Part shown: positions 37,480 to 44,980 of the stretch, one piece after another
Layout: the number at the start of each line of letters is the position of its first letter
Numbering within the stretch: position 1 is the stretch's first letter
Source of the DNA: Nitrospira sp.
GTDB lineage: Bacteria > Nitrospirota > Nitrospiria > Nitrospirales > Nitrospiraceae
Reading direction: 5' to 3'
Assembly: GCA_018242665.1 (NCBI GenBank)
Contig: JAFEBL010000012.1
Coordinates: forward strand, 62,001-126,000
DNA length: 64,000 nt
Notes under the pieces: model-generated
Database searches by the model: none
The model's input: only the letters and a program-made list of their open reading frames with translations
What the model was told of the DNA's origin: nothing
Position numbers and translations under genes: made by a program

Positions 37480-38334
37480 CTAGCTCGGTGATGCCGGAAT
37501 CGCCAGGACCGGGCAGCGTGCGCCGCGGAGCACGCGTTCCGTCGTGCTGCCACGCAAGAGATCCAGCACACTGTCCTGTCCTTTCGTCGCCATCACGATC
37601 ACATCCACATCGAACTCAGCACCGGCGGCCAGAATCCATTCCACCGGGTCGCCTTTCCCGAACAGTTGATTCCAGGACCAACCAGGTTTCTCCAGAAGAA
37701 CCAAGTTATTCGCTTCTGCCTCTTTGCCTGCATGCACCAACGTCAGCGTCACCGGTGACGCGTTGAATTGAGAGACCAGGGCGACCGCGGCGTCGATGGC
37801 CGGTTGAGCCGATGGCATGAGCGAAATCGGCAGGAGCAGCCGGTTCAGTGAGGTCTGCCCGGTGTCGCGGGCCACAAACCCTTGGATATGTGACGGCACG
37901 AACAGCGTCTTCACATGCATGTGACGCGAGACCGGCTCCGCCAGCGAGTGATGCGCCCAGCGGGCGAAGCCGTCGTGGTGATGCGTGGCCAGGACCATGA
38001 GATCAGTGGGAGTAATCGTCAGGTGGTGGATGATGGCCTGTTTGGCGTCCGACGCGAGAGCACGCACCTTTCGGATGCGCAAGCCCAGTTTCGTGACATC
38101 GCCTTTGGAACTGGAGCCCGGCAGCAGGCCCCATTTCTCCAATGTCGGGCGGACCCGCGGAAAGTCCTCGAACCCCTCCGGCGAGACATCGGGATCCACG
38201 TGCATGATCGTTAGTTCCGCCTGGTAGACCAGCGCCAGTTTCAGCGCATGGGCAAACGCCACATGGCTGTCGTCTGAAAAATCTGTGGGGTGAAAAATCC
38301 GATGAATCACAAGCGGCGTGCGCGGCGCATGCAT
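37480..38334 (-). CDS. tandem universal stress protein (UspA family)
   Basis: A 284-aa protein with two USP-like domains. Domain 1 (about 8-150) opens IHRIFHPTDFSDDSHVAFAH and has LMVLATHHHDG; domain 2 (about 160-282) has LNRLLLPISLMPSAQPAIDA and closes with VDVIVMATKGQDSVLDLLRG, STTERVLRGARCPVLAIP. The second domain carries the ATP-binding-like G-x2-G-x9-G(S/T) region in a modified form (STTERVL). A cytoplasmic stress protein. The TAG stop directly abuts the lhr stop from the other strand, without an intervening base. Confidence 0.92.
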   Translation of the reverse strand: MHAPRTPLVIHRIFHPTDFSDDSHVAFAHALKLALVYQAELTIMHVDPDVSPEGFEDFPRVRPTLEKWGLLPGSSSKGDVTKLGLRIRKVRALASDAKQAIIHHLTITPTDLMVLATHHHDGFARWAHHSLAEPVSRHMHVKTLFVPSHIQGFVARDTGQTSLNRLLLPISLMPSAQPAIDAAVALVSQFNASPVTLTLVHAGKEAEANNLVLLEKPGWSWNQLFGKGDPVEWILAAGAEFDVDVIVMATKGQDSVLDLLRGSTTERVLRGARCPVLAIPASPS

Positions 38335-38396
38335 GTCGATGTCGAACTCCGGTGAAGTGCGGTGAATCGATCTGTCGCTGGTTGTTCGTTCCGTGG

Positions 38397-38789
38397 TCAG
38401 CGCACGGCTGCGAGCAGGTCTTGCACCAAGTTTCCAGCCGTGGGGCTTTCTGATCGGCCCCAGCGGCTATATGCGTCCTGGGCCGCCGGTTGAAAGGCTG
38501 GGCCGTCTGACGTGCCGGTGAGGCTATCAAGCGAAGCCAGGTATTCTCCCTGCCCGCGTGCTGCATCAGTTTCAAGATTCTCTGCGTTATAGGCGGTGAA
38601 TGCCGCCACCTTGTGATCCGCGTTCAGGAGGCCGTCTTCGTTCCACCAGATGCGTCCGGACGTCGTGCCGGTGATGTTGGAGGTGGTATCGGTGGTCTCT
38701 TTGAACGTCGCTTTGAAGGAGCAGGCCGAAAACAGCATGAGGCAGAGACCTCCTACTGCAGCGATCATCGGGCGATAACCGGTCGTCAT
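38397..38789 (-). CDS. lipoprotein, unknown function
   Basis: A 130-aa lipoprotein with lipobox LFSAC (Cys about residue 23), then a Thr-rich stretch (KETTDTTSNITGTTSGRIWW). A middle segment DAARGQGEYLASLDSLTG recalls the D-x-A-x-G-x-G-E-x-L-x-x-L motif of DUF3015-type proteins, but the rest does not match clearly. AAGGAGG sits 8 nt before ATG 38789. A palindrome-embedded -10 lies upstream. Same strand as the USP gene, 62 bp ahead of it. Confidence 0.8.
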   Translation of the reverse strand: MTTGYRPMIAAVGGLCLMLFSACSFKATFKETTDTTSNITGTTSGRIWWNEDGLLNADHKVAAFTAYNAENLETDAARGQGEYLASLDSLTGTSDGPAFQPAAQDAYSRWGRSESPTAGNLVQDLLAAVR

Positions 38790-38826
38790 ACGTATGCCCT
38801 CCTTGTCCCCGAGAAACAGATCATGC

Positions 38827-38850
38827 CTGTGGTGCCCGACTATACCACAG
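38827..38850 (-). promoter_or_regulatory. -10 element inside a palindrome (candidate operator)
   Basis: CTGTGGT (38827-38833)/ACCACAG (38844-38850) flank 10 nt. On the minus strand the right part reads TGGTATAGT, an extended -10 (38847-38839) for the lipoprotein gene at 38789. Confidence 0.5.
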
Positions 38851-38907
38851 TCATCGGGAAAATCAGCCGGGAAGAGTCGGCGGCGTGCGTGCCGAGAGGA
38901 AGAGCGG

Positions 38908-38936
38908 TTGACAATGTCTAAAGGCATGCGCACAAT
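38908..38936 (+). promoter_or_regulatory. sigma-70 promoter of the DUF3617 gene
   Basis: TTGACA (38908-38913), 17-nt spacer, CACAAT (38931-38936). The start near 38943 gives a leader of about 95 nt to ATG 39037. Confidence 0.6.
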
Positions 38937-39036
38937 CGCCGGGTCCTTGATGGGGCACGAATTCGGGCGAGGCGTCCTGGTGGCTCTCTACGCGCCCAGG
39001 AGCGGACGCACCCCGGCAATACAAGGAGGAGTGAAG

Positions 39037-39477
39037 ATGAAGCGACGCGTCGGCAGCTATGTGATGGCAGGCCTTCTCTGTGCGGCACCGGCAGTGGGGG
39101 CTGAACCGGTTCCCCTCAAGCCGGGGGAGTACCAGGTGACGGCGGTCACGGAAAGCACCAACGGCGAGGCAGGCAAGCCTGATACCCAAAGCCGGTGCCT
39201 GAAGGAAGAACACCTCGCCAATCCCGATGCGGTCTTTAATTATTATGCCCTCAATGGGTTCAAACCCAACCCAGCCAACAAAGTGATGAATGTGTCGATG
39301 CACGGGGGGAACGTCAGCTACGACATCGAAGGTATCTATGCGATTACCCGTGTAGAAGGCACGGTTTCGAGCACCAGCTTCTCCGTCGTGCGGAAAGCGA
39401 CGCCGAAGGGAGACAAGGCGCTCTCGGTGACGATGAAGGTTGACGGCAAACGCACTGGCGATTGCGCGAATAAGTAG
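39037..39477 (+). CDS. DUF3617 secreted protein
   Basis: A 146-aa exported protein: signal peptide GSYVMAGLLCAAPAVGAE, then the DUF3617 body PLKPGEYQVTAVTEST, the paired cysteines SRCLKEEHL and GDCANK, and YDIEGIYAITRVEGTVSSTS. The family is periplasmic, beta-rich and of unknown function. AAGGAGG at 8-nt spacing fixes ATG 39037; the GTG two codons earlier is too close to the SD. Followed by a terminator-type hairpin. Confidence 0.9.
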   Translation: MKRRVGSYVMAGLLCAAPAVGAEPVPLKPGEYQVTAVTESTNGEAGKPDTQSRCLKEEHLANPDAVFNYYALNGFKPNPANKVMNVSMHGGNVSYDIEGIYAITRVEGTVSSTSFSVVRKATPKGDKALSVTMKVDGKRTGDCANK

Positions 39478-39523
39478 TTCCTGTCCGGCACCCATCTGAC
39501 GTACCGGGTATGCCACGCGTTGT

Positions 39524-39552
39524 GGAGGCCGGCTGTTCCGGCCTCCGGTTTC
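39524..39552. terminator. intrinsic terminator between convergent genes
   Basis: GGAGGCCGG (39524-39532)/CCGGCCTCC (39538-39546), loop CTGTT, followed by GGTTTC on the plus strand. It lies between the DUF3617 gene and the DUF2330 gene. Confidence 0.65.
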
Positions 39553-39561
39553 TCTCCCCTG

Positions 39562-40905
39562 CTAGTTATTCCACAAGCGCTGATACCACTTCTTCTCCGT
39601 GTCAGCCGGCAGGGATGCCAATTTCATTGAGTTGCGGATCTCGCTGATATTCCACCCCGTCAGCGAGGCGAGTGTGTGCGCTTCCCGCTCGTACCGCTCG
39701 CGCAATTGTTGGCGATACGTCGTGGCCGCCGCACAGTCCTCCGTTCCGGTCCACGGATGGCGCAGGATGTAGCGGGCCTGAAAGTTACCGCGACCGGACG
39801 TTTCCTGGAACATCAGGTCTTCGGGAAAGTGCGCGGCGTCGTAGCGGACGTGCAGCCTGGTCAGAAAGACGTGCTGCGCCACCGGCAGGCCTTTGCCTAT
39901 CCGACCATTGCTTTCCTGCCAAAACACACCGAGGCTGCGCAACTCTTCAGCCGACAGCGGGTCGGCGGCGCAGGGATCACACCAGTTCATGTCCCACGCA
40001 TACTCCATGAAGACGCCGCGTTCGCTTTCCCGCTTCACCTGCTGGCTGAAGAGGTCTCGGTAGAAGTCGCCGAACTTGTCCTTCACGAACAGCGGAACCT
40101 CCTGGGCGTCGGGCAGCCGCACCGTCCGATAGTTGGTGGTTTCGACGCGACCTTGCTTTGTGAGGAAGTAGATGAACAGTTCCTGCGCACCGTCGGCGTT
40201 GACCGTGCCGAGCCGGATCGGCAGCATGAACTTGGGCGATTCGAACGCGATCTGCAGCGGCCGGAGATGTGTGAGGCCAAGCTTGGCTTGCTCGCCCAGG
40301 TTGACCTTCGCCACGAAGAATTTCATGCCCTGTTTGAGATAACTCTGCAGGACTGCCGACGCGCCCTGCGGAATGCGGTAGCCGTTTTCGGTCAGCCAGA
40401 TTTCCAGGCCGCTGCTTTCTTTGCCGGAGAGGATCAGGATGTCGTATTCACCGACCGTATACTGCGCCTCCACCGTGACGCCCAGGGCCTTGTCGCGTTC
40501 ACGCGGAGCGGCCGCCGGTGCCACGCTCTTCATGGCGTCCATGCTGCGGCGTTCCATCAGCTCATAGCGGAGGCAGGGATTCTGGTCGAAGTATTCCACC
40601 AGTCGAGGCGCCGAGTAATCGGCCAGATGTTTCAGCAGCGCTGGATCGCCGACGTGGATCTGTTCTTTCTCCAGGATGGTCGGAACCGGCACCACCAGGG
40701 CGAACTCCTTCACGTCGCCTTTGAAATCATTGGCCATCGTGATCACGGTCTTGTTGTCGTGCCGCGCGATGGCCACCTCGGAGGCCGTATTGAAGAGTTT
40801 TGTATCGGCCTTGCCGACGTAAAAGCCGCAGAAGGCTGAGGCGTCGCCACCCCAGGCGAGCAGACCCAGAGTGAGCAATAGTGACGGAACGATGGCACGT
40901 CGCAT
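39562..40905 (-). CDS. DUF2330 secreted protein (internal start)
   Basis: A 447-aa exported protein translated from ATG 40905, preceded by AAGGAGG with 5-nt spacing. It has a signal peptide (LLLTLGLLAWGGDASA), the DUF2330 opening FCGFYVGKADTKLFNTASEV, then FALVVPVPTILEKEQIHVGD, EYDILILSGKESSGLEIWL and a Cys-rich DMNWCDPCAADPLS. A second TM anchor is not evident, so it is periplasmic or extracellular. DUF2330 proteins are of unknown function. The same reading frame continues upstream as the RnfD-like part. Confidence 0.8.
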   Translation of the reverse strand: MRRAIVPSLLLTLGLLAWGGDASAFCGFYVGKADTKLFNTASEVAIARHDNKTVITMANDFKGDVKEFALVVPVPTILEKEQIHVGDPALLKHLADYSAPRLVEYFDQNPCLRYELMERRSMDAMKSVAPAAAPRERDKALGVTVEAQYTVGEYDILILSGKESSGLEIWLTENGYRIPQGASAVLQSYLKQGMKFFVAKVNLGEQAKLGLTHLRPLQIAFESPKFMLPIRLGTVNADGAQELFIYFLTKQGRVETTNYRTVRLPDAQEVPLFVKDKFGDFYRDLFSQQVKRESERGVFMEYAWDMNWCDPCAADPLSAEELRSLGVFWQESNGRIGKGLPVAQHVFLTRLHVRYDAAHFPEDLMFQETSGRGNFQARYILRHPWTGTEDCAAATTYRQQLRERYEREAHTLASLTGWNISEIRNSMKLASLPADTEKKWYQRLWNN

Positions 40906-41805
40906 AGGAACCTCCTTGGTTGATGACCGAACAGGGACGAGATTGCGGACTGGTTTTGTAGCCGAGTGAGGAGAACCACCGGTTGAAGCGCGTGCCCAGT
41001 GGTAGCGTGAGCCGGGGAGCAGGTAATCGATCACTGGGACCAACGGCGCGCAGGCGATGAGTCCCCAGAGTGGCCCGTTCGGCTTGAACAGTCCGAATTG
41101 CACATAGAGCGCAGTCAAGGCCACGAGCAGCGCATACACGATACGCCCGATGCGTGAATCCGGCGTGGTCTTCGGGTCCGAGATCATGAAGAAGGCAAAG
41201 ATGAGCAATGTGCCACTTTCGATCTGATGGAGTGGAATGGTGACTGGATCGCCGAGTCGAAACGCCCGTGCGAACAGGAGCCCGATGTAACAGGCGAGGA
41301 ACGCCAGCGTGACATCGGCGCGTGCGGCGCGAGTGACCACCAGACTCCCGAGGCAGGCGATGAAAAAGGCGACCCAGGCGGCTTGCCCCCATTGCCCCGG
41401 CGAGATCCAGCCGAGCCCGCCGGCGAGAAGTAGGGCCAAGGCGAGATTGGTCGGATTGAAGAGGTGTTTGTCATGCCAACGAAGGACAAACTTACTCCCG
41501 ATGGCGATGAGGGCCGCCAATGCGGCGACCGTGAGATCATCGGTGCGCAGCAGGAGGCACAGTGACAGTGATGAGATCAGGGCGCTCTTGGGATCGAAGG
41601 CCGGAAGGTTGACGAGGACGGTCCCGACGTATTGGGCGAGTAATGCGGTTCCGATCGTCACCGCGATTTGCCAGATCGACAGATTAAAGTCAAGCCAGCA
41701 CAGCCCATAGACAAGGAGGGTACCCAGGCTTGCGATTTGGTAGGAGCGGGGATCCTGCCGAGATGCTGCCAGATCCGGTTCAAGCCTGGCGTGGTGATGT
41801 TCCAT
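39562..41805 (-). CDS. continuous frame: RnfD-like membrane part plus DUF2330 part
   Basis: One 747-codon frame with two unlike halves. Residues 1-275 are an NqrB/RnfD-like domain with about nine TM helices (SYQIASLGTLLVYGLCWLDF, HDKHLFNPTNLALALLLAGG, IFAFFMISDPKTTPDSRIGR); SDPKTTP is the family block. After a polar linker of about 25 residues, residue 301 starts a new Met, signal peptide and DUF2330 domain. GGAGGAATT precedes the ATG at 41805. Because the inner Met has its own SD, I regard this as probably two genes lying in one frame with no stop between them, though a real fusion product is possible. RnfD-like proteins bind flavin and move electrons or ions. Confidence 0.75.
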   Translation of the reverse strand: MEHHHARLEPDLAASRQDPRSYQIASLGTLLVYGLCWLDFNLSIWQIAVTIGTALLAQYVGTVLVNLPAFDPKSALISSLSLCLLLRTDDLTVAALAALIAIGSKFVLRWHDKHLFNPTNLALALLLAGGLGWISPGQWGQAAWVAFFIACLGSLVVTRAARADVTLAFLACYIGLLFARAFRLGDPVTIPLHQIESGTLLIFAFFMISDPKTTPDSRIGRIVYALLVALTALYVQFGLFKPNGPLWGLIACAPLVPVIDYLLPGSRYHWARASTGGSPHSATKPVRNLVPVRSSTKEVPMRRAIVPSLLLTLGLLAWGGDASAFCGFYVGKADTKLFNTASEVAIARHDNKTVITMANDFKGDVKEFALVVPVPTILEKEQIHVGDPALLKHLADYSAPRLVEYFDQNPCLRYELMERRSMDAMKSVAPAAAPRERDKALGVTVEAQYTVGEYDILILSGKESSGLEIWLTENGYRIPQGASAVLQSYLKQGMKFFVAKVNLGEQAKLGLTHLRPLQIAFESPKFMLPIRLGTVNADGAQELFIYFLTKQGRVETTNYRTVRLPDAQEVPLFVKDKFGDFYRDLFSQQVKRESERGVFMEYAWDMNWCDPCAADPLSAEELRSLGVFWQESNGRIGKGLPVAQHVFLTRLHVRYDAAHFPEDLMFQETSGRGNFQARYILRHPWTGTEDCAAATTYRQQLRERYEREAHTLASLTGWNISEIRNSMKLASLPADTEKKWYQRLWNN

Positions 41806-41865
41806 AATTCCTCCTGTACGAAGGGTATGGAATGAATCCGGGAATCCTTTCAGCGAGGGGCGGGA

Positions 41866-41964
41866 AGCGAGGCGGTGAGCCTATGGCTCCTTGCTCGCGG
41901 AACGCGCGCCTTCAGAAAGTCCTCGTTCGACGCGCGCACTGGAGCATAGGCCTACCGCCTCGCT
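41866..41964. repeat. large imperfect inverted repeat
   Basis: Arms 41866-41890 and 41941-41964 pair almost fully (AGCGAGGCGGT/ACCGCCTCGCT at the ends), with an inner CGCGCG stem (41903-41908/41931-41936). It fills most of the 269-bp gap between the divergent RnfD-like and lipoprotein genes. Candidate REP/MITE-like element or structured RNA. Confidence 0.6.
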
Positions 41965-42074
41965 GAAGAGGGGGAGCGGGTTGGAAGAGGCGTTTCGGCT
42001 AGGGACATCCCTCATTGAGCAGAGACCTGTACCCGGGTAACATGTCAAACGAGCCTGTGATCAGAGGAGATCTC

Positions 42075-42707
42075 ATGTTGCGCGGCGCCTTGTTCCTTGC
42101 GTGCCTCATCCTGCTGCTGACGGGCTGCTCGCTCGAGCAAGAGCTGTCTCGCACGCCCAGGACGGCCGTCGAGCAGGTGTTGCTGACACAAGCCGTGAAT
42201 CACGCGCTCACGAATCTCACTGTGCAGTTGCCGGCCGGGGTGAACATCGAAGTGGATGCAACGGGTCTGGAGAGCGACCGGTCGCGTCTTCGCATGACGA
42301 ATTCGGATCTGGGCACGTTGAACAGTCCCAACCGCGACATCCTCTACATTCGAGACACGGTCGCGGCGGAATTGGGCCGCAGAGGGTATCTGGTGCGCGC
42401 GCGCGACACGGAGTCGCCCTATCTCGTGCGTGTCATGGCGGAATCGTTCGGGACGATGCAAGGTCTCACGTTCTTCGGCATGCCGCCGGTGCAGAGCCTC
42501 CTCATCCCGTTCGCGCTCCCGGAATTGACGCTCTACAAACAACAAAATCAAAGCGGGTATACGCGCCTCCATCTGGACATTTACGACAATCGCACCGGCG
42601 AATTTCTCGGGTCTTCCGCCACGCTCGTCGGCCGGACGTTTTACAATCAATACACGCTGCTCTTCTTTCTCACCTGGAATCGCACGGATATCGATGCCCC
42701 GCCGTGA
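42075..42707 (+). CDS. lipoprotein, unknown function
   Basis: A 210-aa lipoprotein with lipobox LLTGC (Cys about residue 18). The mature part carries TAVEQVLLTQAVNHALTNL, then VNIEVDATGL, YIRDTVAAELGRRGYLVR, and a hydrophobic stretch PPVQSLLIPFALPELTLYKQ. The order 'AVEQ..L..Av..al..L.l' with a later 'lr..v...L...Gy.v' is seen in a group of outer-membrane lipoproteins that resemble LptE/CsgG-neighbour proteins; the role is unknown. ATG 42075 has GGAG at 7 nt; an upstream in-frame ATG at 42015 is less likely. Confidence 0.82.
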   Translation: MLRGALFLACLILLLTGCSLEQELSRTPRTAVEQVLLTQAVNHALTNLTVQLPAGVNIEVDATGLESDRSRLRMTNSDLGTLNSPNRDILYIRDTVAAELGRRGYLVRARDTESPYLVRVMAESFGTMQGLTFFGMPPVQSLLIPFALPELTLYKQQNQSGYTRLHLDIYDNRTGEFLGSSATLVGRTFYNQYTLLFFLTWNRTDIDAPP

Positions 42708-42784
42708 CGGCGATCCGTGACGCGGTCCCTCGCCTTCCTATTGAGGTGTCAGCGGTGTGCCTGCCCTCCCTGCCCGGTCTCCGG

Positions 42785-42790
42785 TATACT
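42785..42790 (+). promoter_or_regulatory. -10 element directly before the membrane-protein start
   Basis: TATACT (42785-42790) 7 nt ahead of ATG 42798 with no SD: leaderless geometry. No convincing -35. Confidence 0.4.
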
Positions 42791-42797
42791 CGCGTCC

Positions 42798-43160
42798 ATG
42801 CTCGAATTGCTGATTGTGTTGGGAAGCCTGCTGCTCATCGGGTTGACCGGCCTGGTGACGATGGTCATCACGCCGCCCCTGATGGTGGAATTTGGGCTCT
42901 GGGTCTTGGCCGCCGGCCTCATGCTCGGTATTCCCAGTGGCTGGTGGTATCACGTGCTGCTGTATCGGACGTTGGCGGCCAACATGCCTGTGCCCTCCCA
43001 TTGGTGGCGAAGGCCGGTGGACCTGCATTCCCTCCTGACCGTGGATGAATATCACCGCGTACGACCGTGGTTTGTGGCAGGGGCCGTCGGATTCGTGCTC
43101 TGCCTGATCGGTGGCGTGGCCGCGATTGCCGGAATGCTGGTGTTGAGGTTCTATCCTTGA
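42798..43160 (+). CDS. small integral membrane protein, unknown function
   Basis: A 120-aa protein with three TM helices (ELLIVLGSLLLIGLTGLVTM; GLWVLAAGLMLGIPSGWWYH; WFVAGAVGFVLCLIGGVAAI). A polar loop of about 30 residues between helices 2 and 3 contains PSHWWRRPVDLHSLLT and reads as cytoplasmic. No family recognised. The frame is open to 42717 but the extra residues are Cys/Pro-rich and unlike a coding start; the start at 42798 fits the -10 element just upstream. Confidence 0.75.
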   Translation: MLELLIVLGSLLLIGLTGLVTMVITPPLMVEFGLWVLAAGLMLGIPSGWWYHVLLYRTLAANMPVPSHWWRRPVDLHSLLTVDEYHRVRPWFVAGAVGFVLCLIGGVAAIAGMLVLRFYP

Positions 43161-43184
43161 GGAGTCGATGCGGCAGGGTCGGTG

Positions 43185-44405
43185 CTATCGGCTCACGGGG
43201 ATGTCGACCGCGAGTTGTGCAGCGGGAGTCGCCTCGGGATTCACCACATAGGTCGCAGATTCCTCAACACCTGCGACTTCGCCAGACGTGACCGTTTCGA
43301 TCACGAGATTGCCGGAGAATCGGTCCAGCATGCCGACCTCTTGCATCGTGAGCGGGCCAAAGGGTTTGGGGGACAACCGGAGGACGAGATCGAGAAGGCC
43401 GCTCTCGGCCGAGGGTGGCATTGGAATCTCAATCCGTGTTCTGGCTGTCGCCTTCAGCGAAATTTTGCCGGTTTCCTGCGGAGGCCACCAGAGTCTCGTT
43501 CCGGCGGACCCGAGGTTTTGTAGGAGTTGGAGGTACCCATCCACCGTGGTCTCCACTACCAAGCGCATCGGTTCTTTGCTTCTGGCGGCAATGGCGGCGC
43601 TGACCTCCTGGTTTTGTCCGTTCACTCCACGGATCGCAAAGCTATATCGCAAGCCCAGAAGTTTGGTCGAGGCGTCTGCGTAATACAGCGCCCGGGCGCC
43701 TTTCGCCGGCACTGGGGCCCCAGCTCCGGACAGGGCAGATGGGGCAGGCTTCAGCATCGGCGCTGCAGCCGGTGTCGGAGGTCCCGGGGTTTCTGCAGAG
43801 AGCGAGCGGTCTTGCGAGACGCGGGCATGCTGGTCTGGTTGGCTTGATTCTGCTATGGCAGCTCGCTGGCTTGCATCGGCATGTGGTTGCGAGGCGGCTG
43901 TGTCGCGACTGGCTTTTTGTGTGGTGCTTCGGATGCGATTGGTGCTGTCCTTTTTTTCGAGCGCCACCGGCTCCGAGGCCGGTGGCGCGGGCGGGGAAGC
44001 CTGGGACGGTGAAGGCTTTGGGGGTGCGGGGGCACCAGGTTCTTCAGTGGAGACTGAGCGCGCTTGTCGATCGAGCCCCTCTTGGTAGATCCTCGTTCCA
44101 AACGTCACGGCGAACAGCGCAGCCGCGAGGCCGCCGGCCCAGGCAAGCCCGGCGGGTGTTCTGAACCAAGCCCACCAGGAAGCAGAGGGTTCAGCGGTCT
44201 GCGTGCGCGATTGCTGCAAGACATCCAGCAACCGGCGCCGCACCTCAGGCTCAGCAAGCAATTCTTTTAAGCTCTGCTCATCGGCCAGGGCATTGAACAG
44301 GCGCTGGTCCTGCAACGCTGCCGCATAGAGACGTTGTTGTTCGTCGGCCGTCAGTGTTCCAGCCGCGAAACCGCCCAATAATTGTTCCAGTTCGTGTTCA
44401 GGCAT
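43185..44405 (-). CDS. anti-sigma factor with DUF4384-like C-terminus
   Basis: A 406-aa membrane protein. The N-terminal 65 residues (LEQLLGGFAAGTLTADEQQR, LYAAALQDQRLFNALADE) look like an anti-sigma domain without the zinc HxxxCxxC motif. One TM helix follows (GLAWAGGLAAALFAVTFG, about 88-105), then a roughly 140-residue Pro/Ala/Ser-rich linker, and a periplasmic domain with RLVVETTVDGYLQLLQNLG and GLLDLVLRLSPKPFG, resembling DUF4384. It should hold the ECF sigma encoded 70 bp upstream inactive until an envelope signal arrives. The start at 44405 has no good SD. Confidence 0.85.
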   Translation of the reverse strand: MPEHELEQLLGGFAAGTLTADEQQRLYAAALQDQRLFNALADEQSLKELLAEPEVRRRLLDVLQQSRTQTAEPSASWWAWFRTPAGLAWAGGLAAALFAVTFGTRIYQEGLDRQARSVSTEEPGAPAPPKPSPSQASPPAPPASEPVALEKKDSTNRIRSTTQKASRDTAASQPHADASQRAAIAESSQPDQHARVSQDRSLSAETPGPPTPAAAPMLKPAPSALSGAGAPVPAKGARALYYADASTKLLGLRYSFAIRGVNGQNQEVSAAIAARSKEPMRLVVETTVDGYLQLLQNLGSAGTRLWWPPQETGKISLKATARTRIEIPMPPSAESGLLDLVLRLSPKPFGPLTMQEVGMLDRFSGNLVIETVTSGEVAGVEESATYVVNPEATPAAQLAVDIPVSR

Positions 44406-44411
44406 ACGGTT

Positions 44412-44452
44412 CGTGCGCGAATCGTGAAACGTACGACGTGAAAGGTACAACG
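44412..44452 (-). repeat. degenerate 7-bp repeat tract between sigma and anti-sigma genes
   Basis: On the minus strand CGTTGTA, CCTTTCA, CGTCGTA, CGTTTCA, CGATTCG follow with a 7-bp period. It separates the sigma stop from the anti-sigma start. Confidence 0.45.
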
Positions 44453-44475
44453 AATTGCTCAATACTCATGCCGGT

Positions 44476-44973
44476 TCATTCCCACGTTCCTCCCATCACG
44501 TTCAATAGCTGTTTCCGGCAGCGCGAGTCCCAGGTATAGATCGTATTGATCGAGGTCTGGCCCATGATGCGCTGAATCTCTGGAAACGTGTGTCCCTCCA
44601 GCTTCCACCTGAACAGCTCCCGGCAGCGATCCCCGAGTTGTGCCACGGCGGTCAACAGGCGCGCGACGCGCTGCTGTTGATCCAATTGCATGACCGGATC
44701 ATCTCCGGGGTTGGTCAGCGGCAGATCCTCGATCGCGTCTTGATGATACTCGCCCCGTCGCACGGATTTGCGGTGAGCATCCAACATTCGATACCGGAGT
44801 ATCTGAAACGCCAGGGGGACCAGTTCGGTCAGCTCTGTGACGCGCGCATATTTTTCATGCAGCAGCACTAGCACGTCTTGTGTGAGGTCCTCGGCCTGGT
44901 CCCGTGAAACCCGTGATGTCGCGAAGGCTAAAATCCTTTCGCGCAGGCTAGTCAAGATGAGGTCCCGGTGCAT
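44476..44973 (-). CDS. ECF RNA polymerase sigma factor
   Basis: A 165-aa sigma-70-family (ECF) factor. Region 2: AFATSRVSRDQAEDLTQDVL and AFQILRYRMLDAHRKSVRR; region 4: LTAVAQLGDRCRELFRWKLE, GHTFPEIQRIMGQTSINTIY, TWDSRCRKQLLNVM. It would redirect RNA polymerase to a stress regulon and is probably controlled by the anti-sigma factor gene downstream. The 41-codon amidohydrolase-like frame ends 7 nt before its ATG, so a ribosome finishing there could re-initiate here. Confidence 0.92.
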   Translation of the reverse strand: MHRDLILTSLRERILAFATSRVSRDQAEDLTQDVLVLLHEKYARVTELTELVPLAFQILRYRMLDAHRKSVRRGEYHQDAIEDLPLTNPGDDPVMQLDQQQRVARLLTAVAQLGDRCRELFRWKLEGHTFPEIQRIMGQTSINTIYTWDSRCRKQLLNVMGGTWE

Positions 44974-44980
44974 GGCTGAT

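Noticed and set aside
39676-40839. 387-codon open frame on the plus strand
   Set aside because: It is fully antisense to the DUF2330 gene, has no SD or family features, and its composition (His/Arg/Phe-rich) is that of a shadow frame in GC-rich DNA.
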